Source: an uncultured Acetatifactor sp. (GTDB lineage Bacteria > Bacillota > Clostridia > Lachnospirales > Lachnospiraceae). From it: a DNA stretch of 64,000 nt. The first letter of the stretch is position 1, and each line of letters opens with the position of its first letter. The translations under genes and the position numbers were made by a program. The stretch is taken from positions 104,012 through 168,011 of the forward strand of contig CAJUSI010000081.1 in the NCBI GenBank assembly GCA_910589035.1, given 5' to 3'. Below are positions 1 to 8,409 of the stretch, piece by piece. The notes under the pieces were generated by a model. That model was not told the origin of the DNA. It did no database searches and saw nothing but the letters and a program-made list of their open reading frames with translations.

Positions 1-2
1 CA

Positions 3-752
3 GAGCTTGGGACCGCCATGCCGCGGCAGGGCGCAAAGCTCCGGCAGATTCCACTGTCCCGTCAAATACCGGAGCCGCAGCAAAATGCCGTTCCGCAGCC
101 GGGTGCCGGACTTCAGCAATCGGCCGGAATGCCCAAAGCTGCAAAAGCACCTGGAGAAAAAGGAGAAAGCATCCTTCACATTCCCAGAGTGCTCTACCAC
201 TGGAGGTGCCATACCGGCTCCACTGCGGAGAATCCGGAAAGCAAGCGCTATGCCTATGAAGCCGGACGCCGGGCGGTGCAGGATTATGCCGACAGGGCCG
301 GCTGGCGGTCAAGGGCGGAGGACACGGACCATGTGGGCTTCTACAGGCTTCGGTATGAAGGCGGCATCTTTGAAAGCCGTCCGGATGTGGGAACCGTCGG
401 AGGCCGGCTGGTGAGCAGGGGGCGTGTCGCAGGAGGGAGACTGACGGAAGAAGGGAAAGCCATGTATGCAGGTCTCCCTGTCCGCTACAGCGGTTATCTT
501 CACCGCGCGGTATTACATCAGGACGCTTATGCGGTGGATCTCCGAAATATTCAGGTGCGGCCGGAATGCAGGGAGCTTTTCCGGCAGATCACGGGGGTTT
601 CCTATCAGACGGTTCCGGGAAGGGATATTTTCGACGTCTCGCGGCTTCCCGGGGACTGCGATATCCTCCTCCTCAGCCTGGAATTTGGCAGGGCGGTCCG
701 GGAGGCGGGATACCGAAACCTGTATCTGCCGGAGAGAACCGTAATACTGTGA
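3..752 (+). CDS. GT2-type glycosyltransferase, C-terminal part (5' end outside window)
   Basis: The frame is open from the window edge to the TGA at 750-752, so the start lies upstream. The stretch ILHIPRVLYHWR followed by H-x-GSTA-x-NP-x-SKRYA is typical of the C-terminal end of the GT2 domain in rhamnosyl- and galactosyltransferase-like proteins of polysaccharide clusters. The following 150 residues look like the accessory domain often attached to these enzymes. The likely role is transfer of a sugar from a nucleotide donor to a lipid-linked surface polysaccharide in the cytoplasm. The catalytic DxD region is not in view, so donor and activity cannot be judged. The neighbours (another GT2, a sugar-phosphate transferase and an LCP protein) support a capsule or teichoic-acid-like pathway. 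The first 50 visible residues are low-complexity Pro/Gln-rich and may be an interdomain linker. Confidence 0.6.
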   Translation, partial: ELGTAMPRQGAKLRQIPLSRQIPEPQQNAVPQPGAGLQQSAGMPKAAKAPGEKGESILHIPRVLYHWRCHTGSTAENPESKRYAYEAGRRAVQDYADRAGWRSRAEDTDHVGFYRLRYEGGIFESRPDVGTVGGRLVSRGRVAGGRLTEEGKAMYAGLPVRYSGYLHRAVLHQDAYAVDLRNIQVRPECRELFRQITGVSYQTVPGRDIFDVSRLPGDCDILLLSLEFGRAVREAGYRNLYLPERTVIL

Positions 753-894
753 CCGTTTTCTTCCGGGGAAGTCCTGTTTCGTGAACCGTATAGCTCATTG
801 TGAATAGCCCTTTGTTCATTATGCTTGGCGGTGCCGGTTTTCATTCCTGTATTCGAGGCGTCAAACATGTGGTTCATCCGTATGGGTTATGCTA

Positions 895-1066
895 GAGCGT
901 GTTTGAAAATTCATTCCCGCCATCTGCCGCGGGAACCGTGTCCCCACATTTGCGGTATATTTGGCCCTCGTTCGGTCAACGTAGCCCACTACGCCTCCCT
1001 CATTCGGGTCAAATCTCCCACAAATTGGGACGCACATCTGGCAGAAAGCAATTTTCAAACACGCTC
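895..1066 (-). repeat. 172-bp MITE-like element, copy 1
   Basis: Both ends carry the inverted repeat GAGCGTGTTTGAAAATT, and the element is flanked on each side by TA (893-894 and 1067-1068), a clean TA target duplication. It is the reverse complement of the same-length element at 14441-14612, with small differences in the middle. It has no coding capacity. TA duplication is the hallmark of IS630/Tc1/mariner-type transposition, so this is best read as a non-autonomous MITE. Confidence 0.8.
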
Positions 1067-1222
1067 TAGAATGAATGGACAGGCCGGCCAGTCCCGCTTG
1101 GACGGAAAGCAGTGGAGCAAATCTGCCTGATATGCATGCACAGTAGAGTATGAGTTTGAAGCCAGACTTTCATACAACGGCACCTGGTGCATGGAAATAC
1201 GAAGCACACAAGGAGTATAACT

Positions 1223-2200
1223 ATGGAGCAGATAACAATTATCATTCCGAACTATAACGGAATCAAATTCATAAAGGGGTGCCTGGACTCCCTGCTTTGC
1301 CAGGAGCCGGGAACCCCAAAGTTCCGCATCCTGGTGGTGGACAATGGTTCCGAAGACGGGAGTCTGGAGCTGATAAGGAGAGAATTTCCGCAGGTTGAGC
1401 TCATTGCCCTGCCTTCCAATACAGGATTCTGCCATGCGGTGAATAGGGGAATTGAGGCTTCCGATACCCCTTACGTTATTCTGCTCAACAATGACACAAA
1501 GGCGATGCCCTCCTTTGTCCGGAATCTCTACGGGGCGATTGAAAAAAAGCCGGTGGCTTTCTCCGTAAGCGCTAAAATGCTTATGTGGGACAGGCCGGAC
1601 CTGATCGACGATGCGGGGGACCAATACTGCGCTCTGGGCTGGGCCTATGCCCGGGGAAAGGGAAAGTCTGTGAAGGCATATGAAAGCCCTGCAGAAGTAT
1701 TCTCTGCCTGCGGCGGGGCGGTTATTTACCGCAGAAGGATATTGAACGAGATCGGCCTTTTTGACGAAGCGCATTTTGCCTATCTGGAGGATCTGGATAT
1801 AGGATATCGGGCAAGGCTTTACGGCTATAAGAATTATTATGAACCCTCTGCGGAGGTGATCCATTATGGGAGCGCCTCCAGCGGTTCCCGATACAACAGA
1901 TGGAAAACTACGCTGTCTTCGGCCAACAGCGTCTATGTCATTGCCAAAAATATGCCCCTGCTTCAGCAAATCTGGAATCTGCCCTTTCTGATACCGGGAT
2001 TTCTGATCAAATTTCTTTTCTTCTGTAAAAAGGGAATGGGCGCCTTATACCTGAAGGGGCTTGGGGAAGGCTTTCGAAAGTCTTTCTGCCAGGCAGGAAA
2101 AAAAAGGCGGATTCCTTCCCGCCAGGTCTGTCTGCGCCATTATCTGGCGGTTCAGGGACAGCTCTATGCAAACCTCTTTCGCTTTCTTAAGAAAACTTAA
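1223..2200 (+). CDS. GT2 family glycosyltransferase
   Basis: This is a 325-residue GT-A fold glycosyltransferase of the WcaE/rhamnosyltransferase type. Visible landmarks are the N-terminal strand TIIIPNYNG, VVDNGSEDGS (nucleotide binding), LLNNDT as the DxD-like metal site, and FDE-x-F-x-YLEDLDIGYRA near the catalytic base. A later HYGSASSGSRYN segment also matches the family. The start at 1223 is chosen because AGGAG lies just upstream; an in-frame ATG at 1187 lacks a ribosome site. The C-terminal 80 residues are basic with a short hydrophobic patch (LPFLIPGFLIKFLFF), suggesting membrane association. It probably adds one sugar to a lipid-linked repeat unit made with the sugar transferase at 2530. 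A hairpin terminator follows directly. Confidence 0.88.
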   Translation: MEQITIIIPNYNGIKFIKGCLDSLLCQEPGTPKFRILVVDNGSEDGSLELIRREFPQVELIALPSNTGFCHAVNRGIEASDTPYVILLNNDTKAMPSFVRNLYGAIEKKPVAFSVSAKMLMWDRPDLIDDAGDQYCALGWAYARGKGKSVKAYESPAEVFSACGGAVIYRRRILNEIGLFDEAHFAYLEDLDIGYRARLYGYKNYYEPSAEVIHYGSASSGSRYNRWKTTLSSANSVYVIAKNMPLLQQIWNLPFLIPGFLIKFLFFCKKGMGALYLKGLGEGFRKSFCQAGKKRRIPSRQVCLRHYLAVQGQLYANLFRFLKKT

Positions 2201-2201
2201 G

Positions 2202-2234
2202 AAACAACTTCATAAAATCATAAGTTGTTTTCTA
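2202..2234 (+). terminator. Rho-independent terminator after GT2 gene
   Basis: A perfect 9-bp stem, AAACAACTT with AAGTTGTTT, surrounds an 11-nt loop and runs into TTTCTAT. It starts two bases after the glycosyltransferase stop codon. Confidence 0.65.
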
Positions 2235-2318
2235 TATAATAATACTAAAAACGGCAGGGCTTCACAGGCTCCATCTTTTCAGATGCCTTCAGCGAAATCC
2301 TGCGCTTTCGTACACCGG

Positions 2319-2459
2319 TGCATTCATTCCCGAGTAATCAGTGCTTGAGGACCGAACCAGGACAAGGCGGAGGAGAGAGGCGATGCGGTGGACACGCCTG
2401 CCGACGACAACGCGGTACTGGTGCAGACAGCGAGTGCTGATTACTCGAGGAATAATGCA
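2319..2459. repeat. 141-bp element with long terminal inverted repeats
   Basis: The left arm begins TGCATTCATTCC and continues CGAGTAATCAGTGCT. The right arm is its near-perfect inverse over about 27 bases (2433-2459). The roughly 85-base centre is GC-rich and non-coding. It fills most of the gap between the terminator at 2234 and the gene at 2530. It looks like a second, different MITE-like family. No clear target duplication is seen. Confidence 0.55.
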
Positions 2460-2529
2460 ACGGGGTATGGGTATAATTCTGAGCCCGGCTTGTCCGGATC
2501 AGGGATGTAAATGACAGGCTGTACGTCGG

Positions 2530-3945
2530 GTGACGCTTATGATAAAAGACAATCAGAAAGTATTTAACCGGTTAATGGTAATCGTGGACGCCGTTATTAC
2601 GGCGGTTTCCTTTATGTCAGCCTATTATTTTAAATTCTATGTGCTGAATAACGGCCCGGGTCCCGGTGTGCTTCCGGTGGGAGATTATTACATGCTCCTG
2701 CTCTTCCTGGTACCCGTATATATGCTCCTGTATTATTCCTGCAGTGTATATGCGCCCAAGAGGACGGTGCGCAGACGTTTTGAGATTTATGGAATTATCA
2801 AGGCCAACACCATCGGCCTGGTGGCGCTGATCATCATTCTGTACATGATTATCAGGGAGATTAATTTCTCCCGTTCCGTAATTGCCTTTTTTTATGTGTT
2901 TAATGTTTTTTTCACCTCCTGCTTTCGGCTGAGCCTGCGCAAGGGTCTCCGCACCATCCGCAGCAAGGGCTATAATCTGAAGCATATTCTGCTGGTGGGG
3001 TATTCACGGGCGGCGGAGGAATATATCGACAGGCTGACGGATAATCCCCAGTGGGGGTATGTGGCGTGCGGAATATTGGACGACCATATTCCGGCGGGAA
3101 CACTCTATAAGGGAGTCAAGGTATTGGGCAGGCTGGGAAATCTGGAGGTTATTCTGCCGGAGAACAGGCTGGATGAGATTGCCATTTCTCTTTCCCTCCA
3201 GGATTATGACCGCCTGGAAGGGATTGTGGCCGTCTGTGAAAAATCCGGTGTGCATACGAAATTTATTCCGGATTATAACAGCCTGATTCCGAGCAAGCCT
3301 TACACCGAGGATCTGATGGGGCTCCCGGTGATCAATATCAGATATGTGCCCCTGACCAATACGGGCAATATCCTCATAAAGAGAGCCGTGGACATTGTGG
3401 GCTCCCTTTTCGGAATCGTAATTACTTCGCCCATTATGCTGCTGTCCGCCATTGCAGTGAAGCTGACCAGCCCCGGGCCCGTGATTTTTAAGCAGGAGAG
3501 GGTGGGGCTTCACAATAAGACCTTTAATATGTACAAATTCCGAAGCATGGAGAAGCAGGCGCCCGGGGAGGAGAAGAAGGCCTGGACCGTGAGAAACGAC
3601 CCGAGAGTCACACCCGTGGGAAAATTCCTGCGGCGTACAAGCCTGGATGAGCTTCCCCAGCTGTTTAATATACTGAGAGGGGATATGAGCCTGGTGGGAC
3701 CCCGGCCGGAGCGCCCGCTGTTCGTGCGGAAGTTTCAGGAGGAGATTCCCAGGTACATGGTGAAGCACCAGGTGCGGCCGGGCCTTACCGGATGGGCCCA
3801 GGTGAACGGCCTTCGGGGGGATACCTCCATAAGGAAAAGGATTGAGTACGATATCTACTATATCGAGAACTGGACCCTGGGCTTTGATATGAAAATAATC
3901 CTGATGACCTTTTTTACAGGATTTATTAATAAAAATGCATACTAA
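2530..3945 (+). CDS. Polyprenyl-phosphate sugar-1-phosphate transferase (WbaP/WcaJ type)
   Basis: This 471-residue membrane enzyme transfers a sugar-1-phosphate from a nucleotide sugar to undecaprenyl phosphate, the first membrane step of polysaccharide assembly. The N-terminal 120 residues hold about four transmembrane segments, followed by a Rossmann-like CoA-binding-type domain (HILLVGYSRAAEEYI). The C-terminal bacterial sugar transferase domain begins near residue 285 with RAVDIVGSLFG. It contains the substrate loop KFRSM, RRTSLDELPQ, the GPRPERP box and LTGWAQVNGLRG, all expected for full activity. The start is uncertain: GTG at 2530 and ATG at 2539 are both possible and neither has a strong ribosome site. 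The LCP gene follows after 19 bases, so the two are probably cotranscribed. Confidence 0.93.
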   Translation: MTLMIKDNQKVFNRLMVIVDAVITAVSFMSAYYFKFYVLNNGPGPGVLPVGDYYMLLLFLVPVYMLLYYSCSVYAPKRTVRRRFEIYGIIKANTIGLVALIIILYMIIREINFSRSVIAFFYVFNVFFTSCFRLSLRKGLRTIRSKGYNLKHILLVGYSRAAEEYIDRLTDNPQWGYVACGILDDHIPAGTLYKGVKVLGRLGNLEVILPENRLDEIAISLSLQDYDRLEGIVAVCEKSGVHTKFIPDYNSLIPSKPYTEDLMGLPVINIRYVPLTNTGNILIKRAVDIVGSLFGIVITSPIMLLSAIAVKLTSPGPVIFKQERVGLHNKTFNMYKFRSMEKQAPGEEKKAWTVRNDPRVTPVGKFLRRTSLDELPQLFNILRGDMSLVGPRPERPLFVRKFQEEIPRYMVKHQVRPGLTGWAQVNGLRGDTSIRKRIEYDIYYIENWTLGFDMKIILMTFFTGFINKNAY

Positions 3946-3964
3946 ATAATAAGGAGAAAGTATT

Positions 3965-5053
3965 ATGGCAACCGGAGGAAGAACGAACGCAGGAAAGAGT
4001 GCGGCGAGACAGAAGAGAAAGATGATTCTCTTCGCAATTGAAATTATTATCATACTGGTGATGGTAGCGGTATTGTATCTGGTGATGAATAAGACCAGCG
4101 AGGGACCGAAGCTTACGGTGCTGGATGAGGAAAAGCTGGAAATTCCTTCCGAAGTGAAGGTGATGGAAGAAGAGGGCGGCACCATGCATGGCTATATGAA
4201 CATAGCGCTCTTCGGCGTGGACGCGGAGACAGAGAACCAGCTGTATAAGGGCAGCCGAAGCGACAGTACCATGATCGCCAGCATTAACCTGGATACAGGG
4301 GAGATCAGGCTGGTGAGCGTATACCGGGACACCTATCTCAATCGAGGAGATGATAATTACTCAAAATGTAATGCAGCATATTCTAAGGGCGGAGCCGAGC
4401 AGGCGGTCAAAATGCTGAACATGAATCTGGACATGAATATCACAAATTTTATCACGGTGGGTTACAAGGGTCTGAGTGAGGTCATAGACGGCCTGGGCGG
4501 CGTGTACATCGATGTGGACAGCGAGGAGCTGAAGCATATCAACAATTACCAGGCCAGCGTGGCAGGTGTGCTGAAATGCGAATATACTATGGTGACGGAG
4601 CCGGGATATCAGCTGTTAAACGGTATCCAGGCGACGGCCTACTGCCGTATCCGTTATACCAAGGGGGACGACTTCCAACGTACTGCAAGGCAGAGGGAGG
4701 TCATAAAGGCCATTGAGGAGCAGGCGAAGAAGAAGGATCTGGTGACTTTGACCAAGGTGTTTAACGATAGCATAGACGATATCTACACCAGTCTTGACAG
4801 CGCGGATATTCTGAAATTGCTGGAGCATATCGCGGATTACAAGATTGTGGATGAGGATGGATTTCCCCAGCCGGATATGCGCGCAAACGCCAATATGGGA
4901 GCCAATGGCGCCTGCATTATTCCTACCGATCTGGAGTCCAATGTGGTATGGCTGCATCATTTCCTCTTTGCGGACGAGGATTATACGGTGACGGACAGCG
5001 TCAGAGAATACAGCCAGAAGATTTCTTCGGACGCTTCAAAATATCTCCAGTAA
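3965..5053 (+). CDS. LytR-CpsA-Psr (LCP) family glycopolymer ligase
   Basis: LCP proteins attach undecaprenyl-linked glycopolymers to peptidoglycan outside the cell. This 362-residue protein has a short basic cytoplasmic tail, one membrane anchor at about residues 20-41 and an extracellular LCP domain. Family motifs are MNIALFGVDAE, the SRSDSTMIASIN strand, VSVYRDTYLN (catalytic Arg/Asp region), GYKGLSEVIDGLGGVYIDV and CRIRYTKGDDFQRTARQREV. The start ATG follows AAGGAGAAAGTATT. It sits directly behind the sugar-1-phosphate transferase, so it probably anchors the polymer initiated by that enzyme. A terminator follows at 5076. Confidence 0.95.
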   Translation: MATGGRTNAGKSAARQKRKMILFAIEIIIILVMVAVLYLVMNKTSEGPKLTVLDEEKLEIPSEVKVMEEEGGTMHGYMNIALFGVDAETENQLYKGSRSDSTMIASINLDTGEIRLVSVYRDTYLNRGDDNYSKCNAAYSKGGAEQAVKMLNMNLDMNITNFITVGYKGLSEVIDGLGGVYIDVDSEELKHINNYQASVAGVLKCEYTMVTEPGYQLLNGIQATAYCRIRYTKGDDFQRTARQREVIKAIEEQAKKKDLVTLTKVFNDSIDDIYTSLDSADILKLLEHIADYKIVDEDGFPQPDMRANANMGANGACIIPTDLESNVVWLHHFLFADEDYTVTDSVREYSQKISSDASKYLQ

Positions 5054-5075
5054 TACTATCTTATGACGAATTCTG

Positions 5076-5104
5076 AAGGGGGAGTGTTCGCGCTCTCCCT
5101 TTTC
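5076..5104 (+). terminator. Rho-independent terminator after LCP gene
   Basis: The stem pairs AAGGGGGAG with CTCTCCCTT over about 10 bp and is followed by TTTTCTGC. It lies 23 bases after the LCP stop codon and closes the sugar transferase-LCP transcript. Confidence 0.75.
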
Positions 5105-5215
5105 TGCTTTATCCAGGCCCGGAGAAAACGGAATCCATATTTGCCGGGAGGGGGCAGGCTTTTGCTGTGAAGCGCTGCCCCCTGCCGGAAACAGGGTGCG
5201 AAAGGAAAAGACCTC

Positions 5216-6166
5216 ATGAAGATTGATATCATCATTCCCGCATATAAGCCGGGCAAAGCGCTCTTTACTCTGTTGGACAGGCTGGAAGGACAGTCCGTCC
5301 CGGTCAGGAATATAATTCTCATGAATACCGGCAGAGAACATTTCGAAGCTTTGATTCGGGGAATGGAATTTGCGGAAAAATATCCCAATGTGCAGGTGCA
5401 TCATCTGCCCAGGGAGGAATTTGACCATGGAGGCACCAGGCATCGGGGAGTACAGTATTCCGATGCGGAAATCTTTCTGACCATGACCCAGGACGCCTTG
5501 CCGGCAGATCCATACCTTGTAGAGAAGCTGGTACAGAATTTAAAAGGGAAGGTGGCGGCAGCCTATGCCAGGCAGCTTCCGGGACCGGATTCCTCGGAAT
5601 TCGAGAGAATTTCCAGAGCGTTCAATTATCCGGAGACCTCCCGGGTCAAGACGGCGGATGATCTGGAGAAGCTGGGAATCAAAACCTTTTTCTGCTCCAA
5701 TGTATGCGCCGCGTACCGAAGGGATATCTATGAGGAATTGGGCGGATTTATCAGGCATACTATTTTTAATGAAGATATGATATACGCCGCGGGGGCCGTG
5801 AGGGCGGGGTACGGGATTGCCTACGAGGCGCAGGCCAGGGTAATCCACTCCCACAATTACACGAACCTCCGGCAGCTTCGCAGGAATTTTGACCTGGGGG
5901 TGTCCCAGGCGGAGCATCCGGAGGTATTCGGGGCGGTGGCGTCGGAGGCGGAGGGCAAAAAGCTGGTAAAGGGAGCCTGGGATACCCTGAGGGCCGGGAA
6001 GAAGCTGTACCGGTTTCCGGGCTTTTGCCTGCAATGCGGCTTTAAATACGCCGGCTATCTCCTGGGGAAGCATTACAAAAAGCTGCCCCGCAGCCTTGTC
6101 ATGAGGATCACCACCAACCGGGAATACTGGCGGCAGGAGGCTGCGAAGGAGGATAATGTAAAATAA
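5216..6166 (+). CDS. GT2 glycosyltransferase, rhamnosyltransferase-like
   Basis: A 316-residue cytoplasmic glycosyltransferase. The N-terminus MKIDIIIPAYKPGKALFTLLDRL is the GT-A first strand. HLPREEFDHGGTRHRGV and FLTMTQDALPAD (DxD region) match the rhamnosyltransferase-like subgroup, which transfers dTDP-rhamnose or similar sugars. A later NEDMIYAAGAVRAGY motif carries the likely catalytic base. AAAGGA lies about 10 bases before the ATG. The C-terminal 90 residues are basic and hydrophobic, consistent with membrane-peripheral location. It lies downstream of the LCP terminator, so it has its own promoter or belongs with glmS further on; the exact sugar cannot be told. Confidence 0.88.
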   Translation: MKIDIIIPAYKPGKALFTLLDRLEGQSVPVRNIILMNTGREHFEALIRGMEFAEKYPNVQVHHLPREEFDHGGTRHRGVQYSDAEIFLTMTQDALPADPYLVEKLVQNLKGKVAAAYARQLPGPDSSEFERISRAFNYPETSRVKTADDLEKLGIKTFFCSNVCAAYRRDIYEELGGFIRHTIFNEDMIYAAGAVRAGYGIAYEAQARVIHSHNYTNLRQLRRNFDLGVSQAEHPEVFGAVASEAEGKKLVKGAWDTLRAGKKLYRFPGFCLQCGFKYAGYLLGKHYKKLPRSLVMRITTNREYWRQEAAKEDNVK

Positions 6167-6404
6167 TGCAGGGCAGGTATTCAGGCAATCAAATACCTCG
6201 TTGCGGGTATACGCCCTTCGCAGCATACACAAAAACAATATATTTCTGCCGGGTTCATTGCCGGCGGAAATGGCGGGAAAGGTATCTGGCATTTGGCATC
6301 CGGAATTCGGTATGCGGGAAACACCGCAAAGAAGGAAGTGCGGGAAAGCAATACGGAAAAGCGGCACAGTGAAATAGCACAGGCTATGGAAAGGGAACGG
6401 AATT

Positions 6405-8243
6405 ATGTGCGGAATAGTAGGTTATATCGGAAAAGAACAGGCGGCCCCCATTATATTGGACGGATTGGCCAGGCTGGAATACAGGGGATACGATTCGGCG
6501 GGCATGGCAGTGTATGACGGCGAGAAAATCTGTACCCGAAAGGCCATCGGAAGGCTGAAGGTTCTGGAGAATATTACCAGGGGCGGGGAGAGCATGCCGG
6601 GAACCTGCGGCATCGGACATACCAGGTGGGCCACCCACGGGGCGCCCAGCCAAAGGAACGCGCACCCTCATACCAATGAGGCGGGGACCATTGCGCTTGT
6701 ACACAACGGCATCATCGAGAATTACATTCCTCTGAAAAAGAAAATGGAGGAGAAGGGCTACCGCTTTGTATCCGAGACAGATACGGAGGTGCTTGCCCAT
6801 CTGCTGGATTACTACTACCGGCAGGATCCCCTGGAAGCCATCACAAAGGTGCTGCATAGGGTGGAGGGTTCCTACGCCCTGGGAATATTGTTCGCGGATC
6901 ATCCGGGAGAGATCTATGCGGCCAGGAAGGACAGTCCTCTGATCGTGGGGCAGAACGATACGGGCTGCCTGATTGCGTCGGATGTGCCGGCGATTCTGAA
7001 ATACACCAGAACCGTCTATTACATGGAAAATCAGGAGGTGGCAGTCCTCAGGGGAGACAGCCTGAGCTTTTACTCCATGGATGAAGAGGAGGTGGCAAAG
7101 GAGCCGGCCACCATAGACTGGGACGCCGATGCCGCCGAAAAAGCGGGGTATGAGCATTTCATGCTGAAGGAAATGTATGAGCAGCCCAGAACCATTGTGG
7201 ACACCGTCTCTCCCAGGCTTCGGGATAACGGCGGGGAGAAGGATATCACAATCGAGGAGCTGAACATGACGGATGAGGAGCTGAAGGCCGTGCGCAAGAT
7301 ACATATTGTGGCCTGCGGCTCCGCCTATCACGCCGGCGTCACCGGAAAATATGTACTGGAAGGACTGGCCAGGATTCCTGTGGAGGTGGACCTGGCAAGC
7401 GAATACCGCTACCGTAATCCTCTGCTGGAGGAGGGCAGCCTTGTGATTGTCATCAGCCAGTCAGGGGAGACAGCAGACACCCTGGCGGCGCTTAGGGAAT
7501 CAAAAGCCAGGGGCATTCGGGTGCTGGGCATTGTCAATGTGGTGGGAAGCTCCATCGCCAGAGAGGCAGATGCCTGCCTGTATACCTGGGCGGGACCGGA
7601 GATCGCGGTGGCCACCACCAAGGCTTACAGCGCGCAACTGGCGGCCTTATACCTTCTGGCCATGAAATTCGGAAGGGTCAGGGGAGTCCTGACGGATACG
7701 GAATTCCGAAGCCTTTCGGATTCCCTGAAGTGTCTTCCGGATCAGATCGAGCTGCTGCTGGGGCAGAAGCAGAAGATACAGCGGTTTGCAAACCGCTACC
7801 TGGGCGCCCGGGATATCTTCTTCATCGGAAGGGGAATCGATTATGCCATCTCCCTGGAGGGCTCGCTGAAGCTGAAGGAAATTTCCTATATTCACTCGGA
7901 GGCATATGCGGCGGGAGAGCTGAAGCATGGGACCATTTCCCTGATCGAGGACGGCACGCTGGTGGTAGCCGTATCCACACAGCCGGAGCTCTACCAGAAG
8001 ACCATCAGCAATATCGTGGAGGTGAAGGCCAGAGGAGCCTTTGTGATGGCGGTGACCAATGAGGAGAACAAGGCGGTGGAAAAGGTCTCCGATTATGTGG
8101 TCTACCTGCCCGGGACCCATCCCCGTTTCACCAATTCTCTGGCCATCATTCCCCTGCAGCTGTTTGCATATTATGTGGCTCTGGGCAGGGGCTGCGATGT
8201 GGATAAGCCCAGGAACCTGGCTAAGTCCGTGACGGTGGAGTAA
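6405..8243 (+). CDS. glmS: Glutamine--fructose-6-phosphate aminotransferase (isomerizing)
   Basis: GlmS makes glucosamine-6-phosphate from fructose-6-phosphate and glutamine, the first step to UDP-GlcNAc for the cell wall. The 612-residue length is standard. The sequence opens MCGIVGYIG with the N-terminal nucleophile Cys2, then GYDSAGMAV, TRWATHG and HNGIIENY of the glutaminase domain. Two SIS domains follow (VACGSAYHAG, ISQSGETADTLAAL, GRGIDYAISLEGSLKLKEISYIHSEAY), and the protein ends LAKSVTVE, the classic C-terminus. I looked for a glmS ribozyme in the 238 bases upstream and did not recognise one, unlike many Firmicutes. The ribosome site (AAGGGAACGGAATT) is weak. Confidence 0.97.
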   Translation: MCGIVGYIGKEQAAPIILDGLARLEYRGYDSAGMAVYDGEKICTRKAIGRLKVLENITRGGESMPGTCGIGHTRWATHGAPSQRNAHPHTNEAGTIALVHNGIIENYIPLKKKMEEKGYRFVSETDTEVLAHLLDYYYRQDPLEAITKVLHRVEGSYALGILFADHPGEIYAARKDSPLIVGQNDTGCLIASDVPAILKYTRTVYYMENQEVAVLRGDSLSFYSMDEEEVAKEPATIDWDADAAEKAGYEHFMLKEMYEQPRTIVDTVSPRLRDNGGEKDITIEELNMTDEELKAVRKIHIVACGSAYHAGVTGKYVLEGLARIPVEVDLASEYRYRNPLLEEGSLVIVISQSGETADTLAALRESKARGIRVLGIVNVVGSSIAREADACLYTWAGPEIAVATTKAYSAQLAALYLLAMKFGRVRGVLTDTEFRSLSDSLKCLPDQIELLLGQKQKIQRFANRYLGARDIFFIGRGIDYAISLEGSLKLKEISYIHSEAYAAGELKHGTISLIEDGTLVVAVSTQPELYQKTISNIVEVKARGAFVMAVTNEENKAVEKVSDYVVYLPGTHPRFTNSLAIIPLQLFAYYVALGRGCDVDKPRNLAKSVTVE

Positions 8244-8409
8244 TTTCCGTGTGCATTGCTTTCCTTGTGACAGCCTCCAGGAGTCCGATGAATTTCACAA
8301 TCACTTCATGGAGTAAACACAATTCCGTCACAATTAAGGTCTATACTGAATCTATCAACAGGAAGGAACAAAACGTAAATTTTATTTGAAAAGAAAAGAG
8401 GTAATTATT

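Noticed and set aside
3004..4185. Long minus-strand open frame (393 codons) opposite the sugar transferase and LCP genes
   Set aside because: It is antisense to two clearly real genes, shows no family motif or ribosome site, and its composition is that of a shadow frame.
6167..6404. Possible glmS ribozyme before glmS
   Set aside because: The conserved core of the glmS ribozyme was not recognised. Only an unrelated small hairpin is visible.
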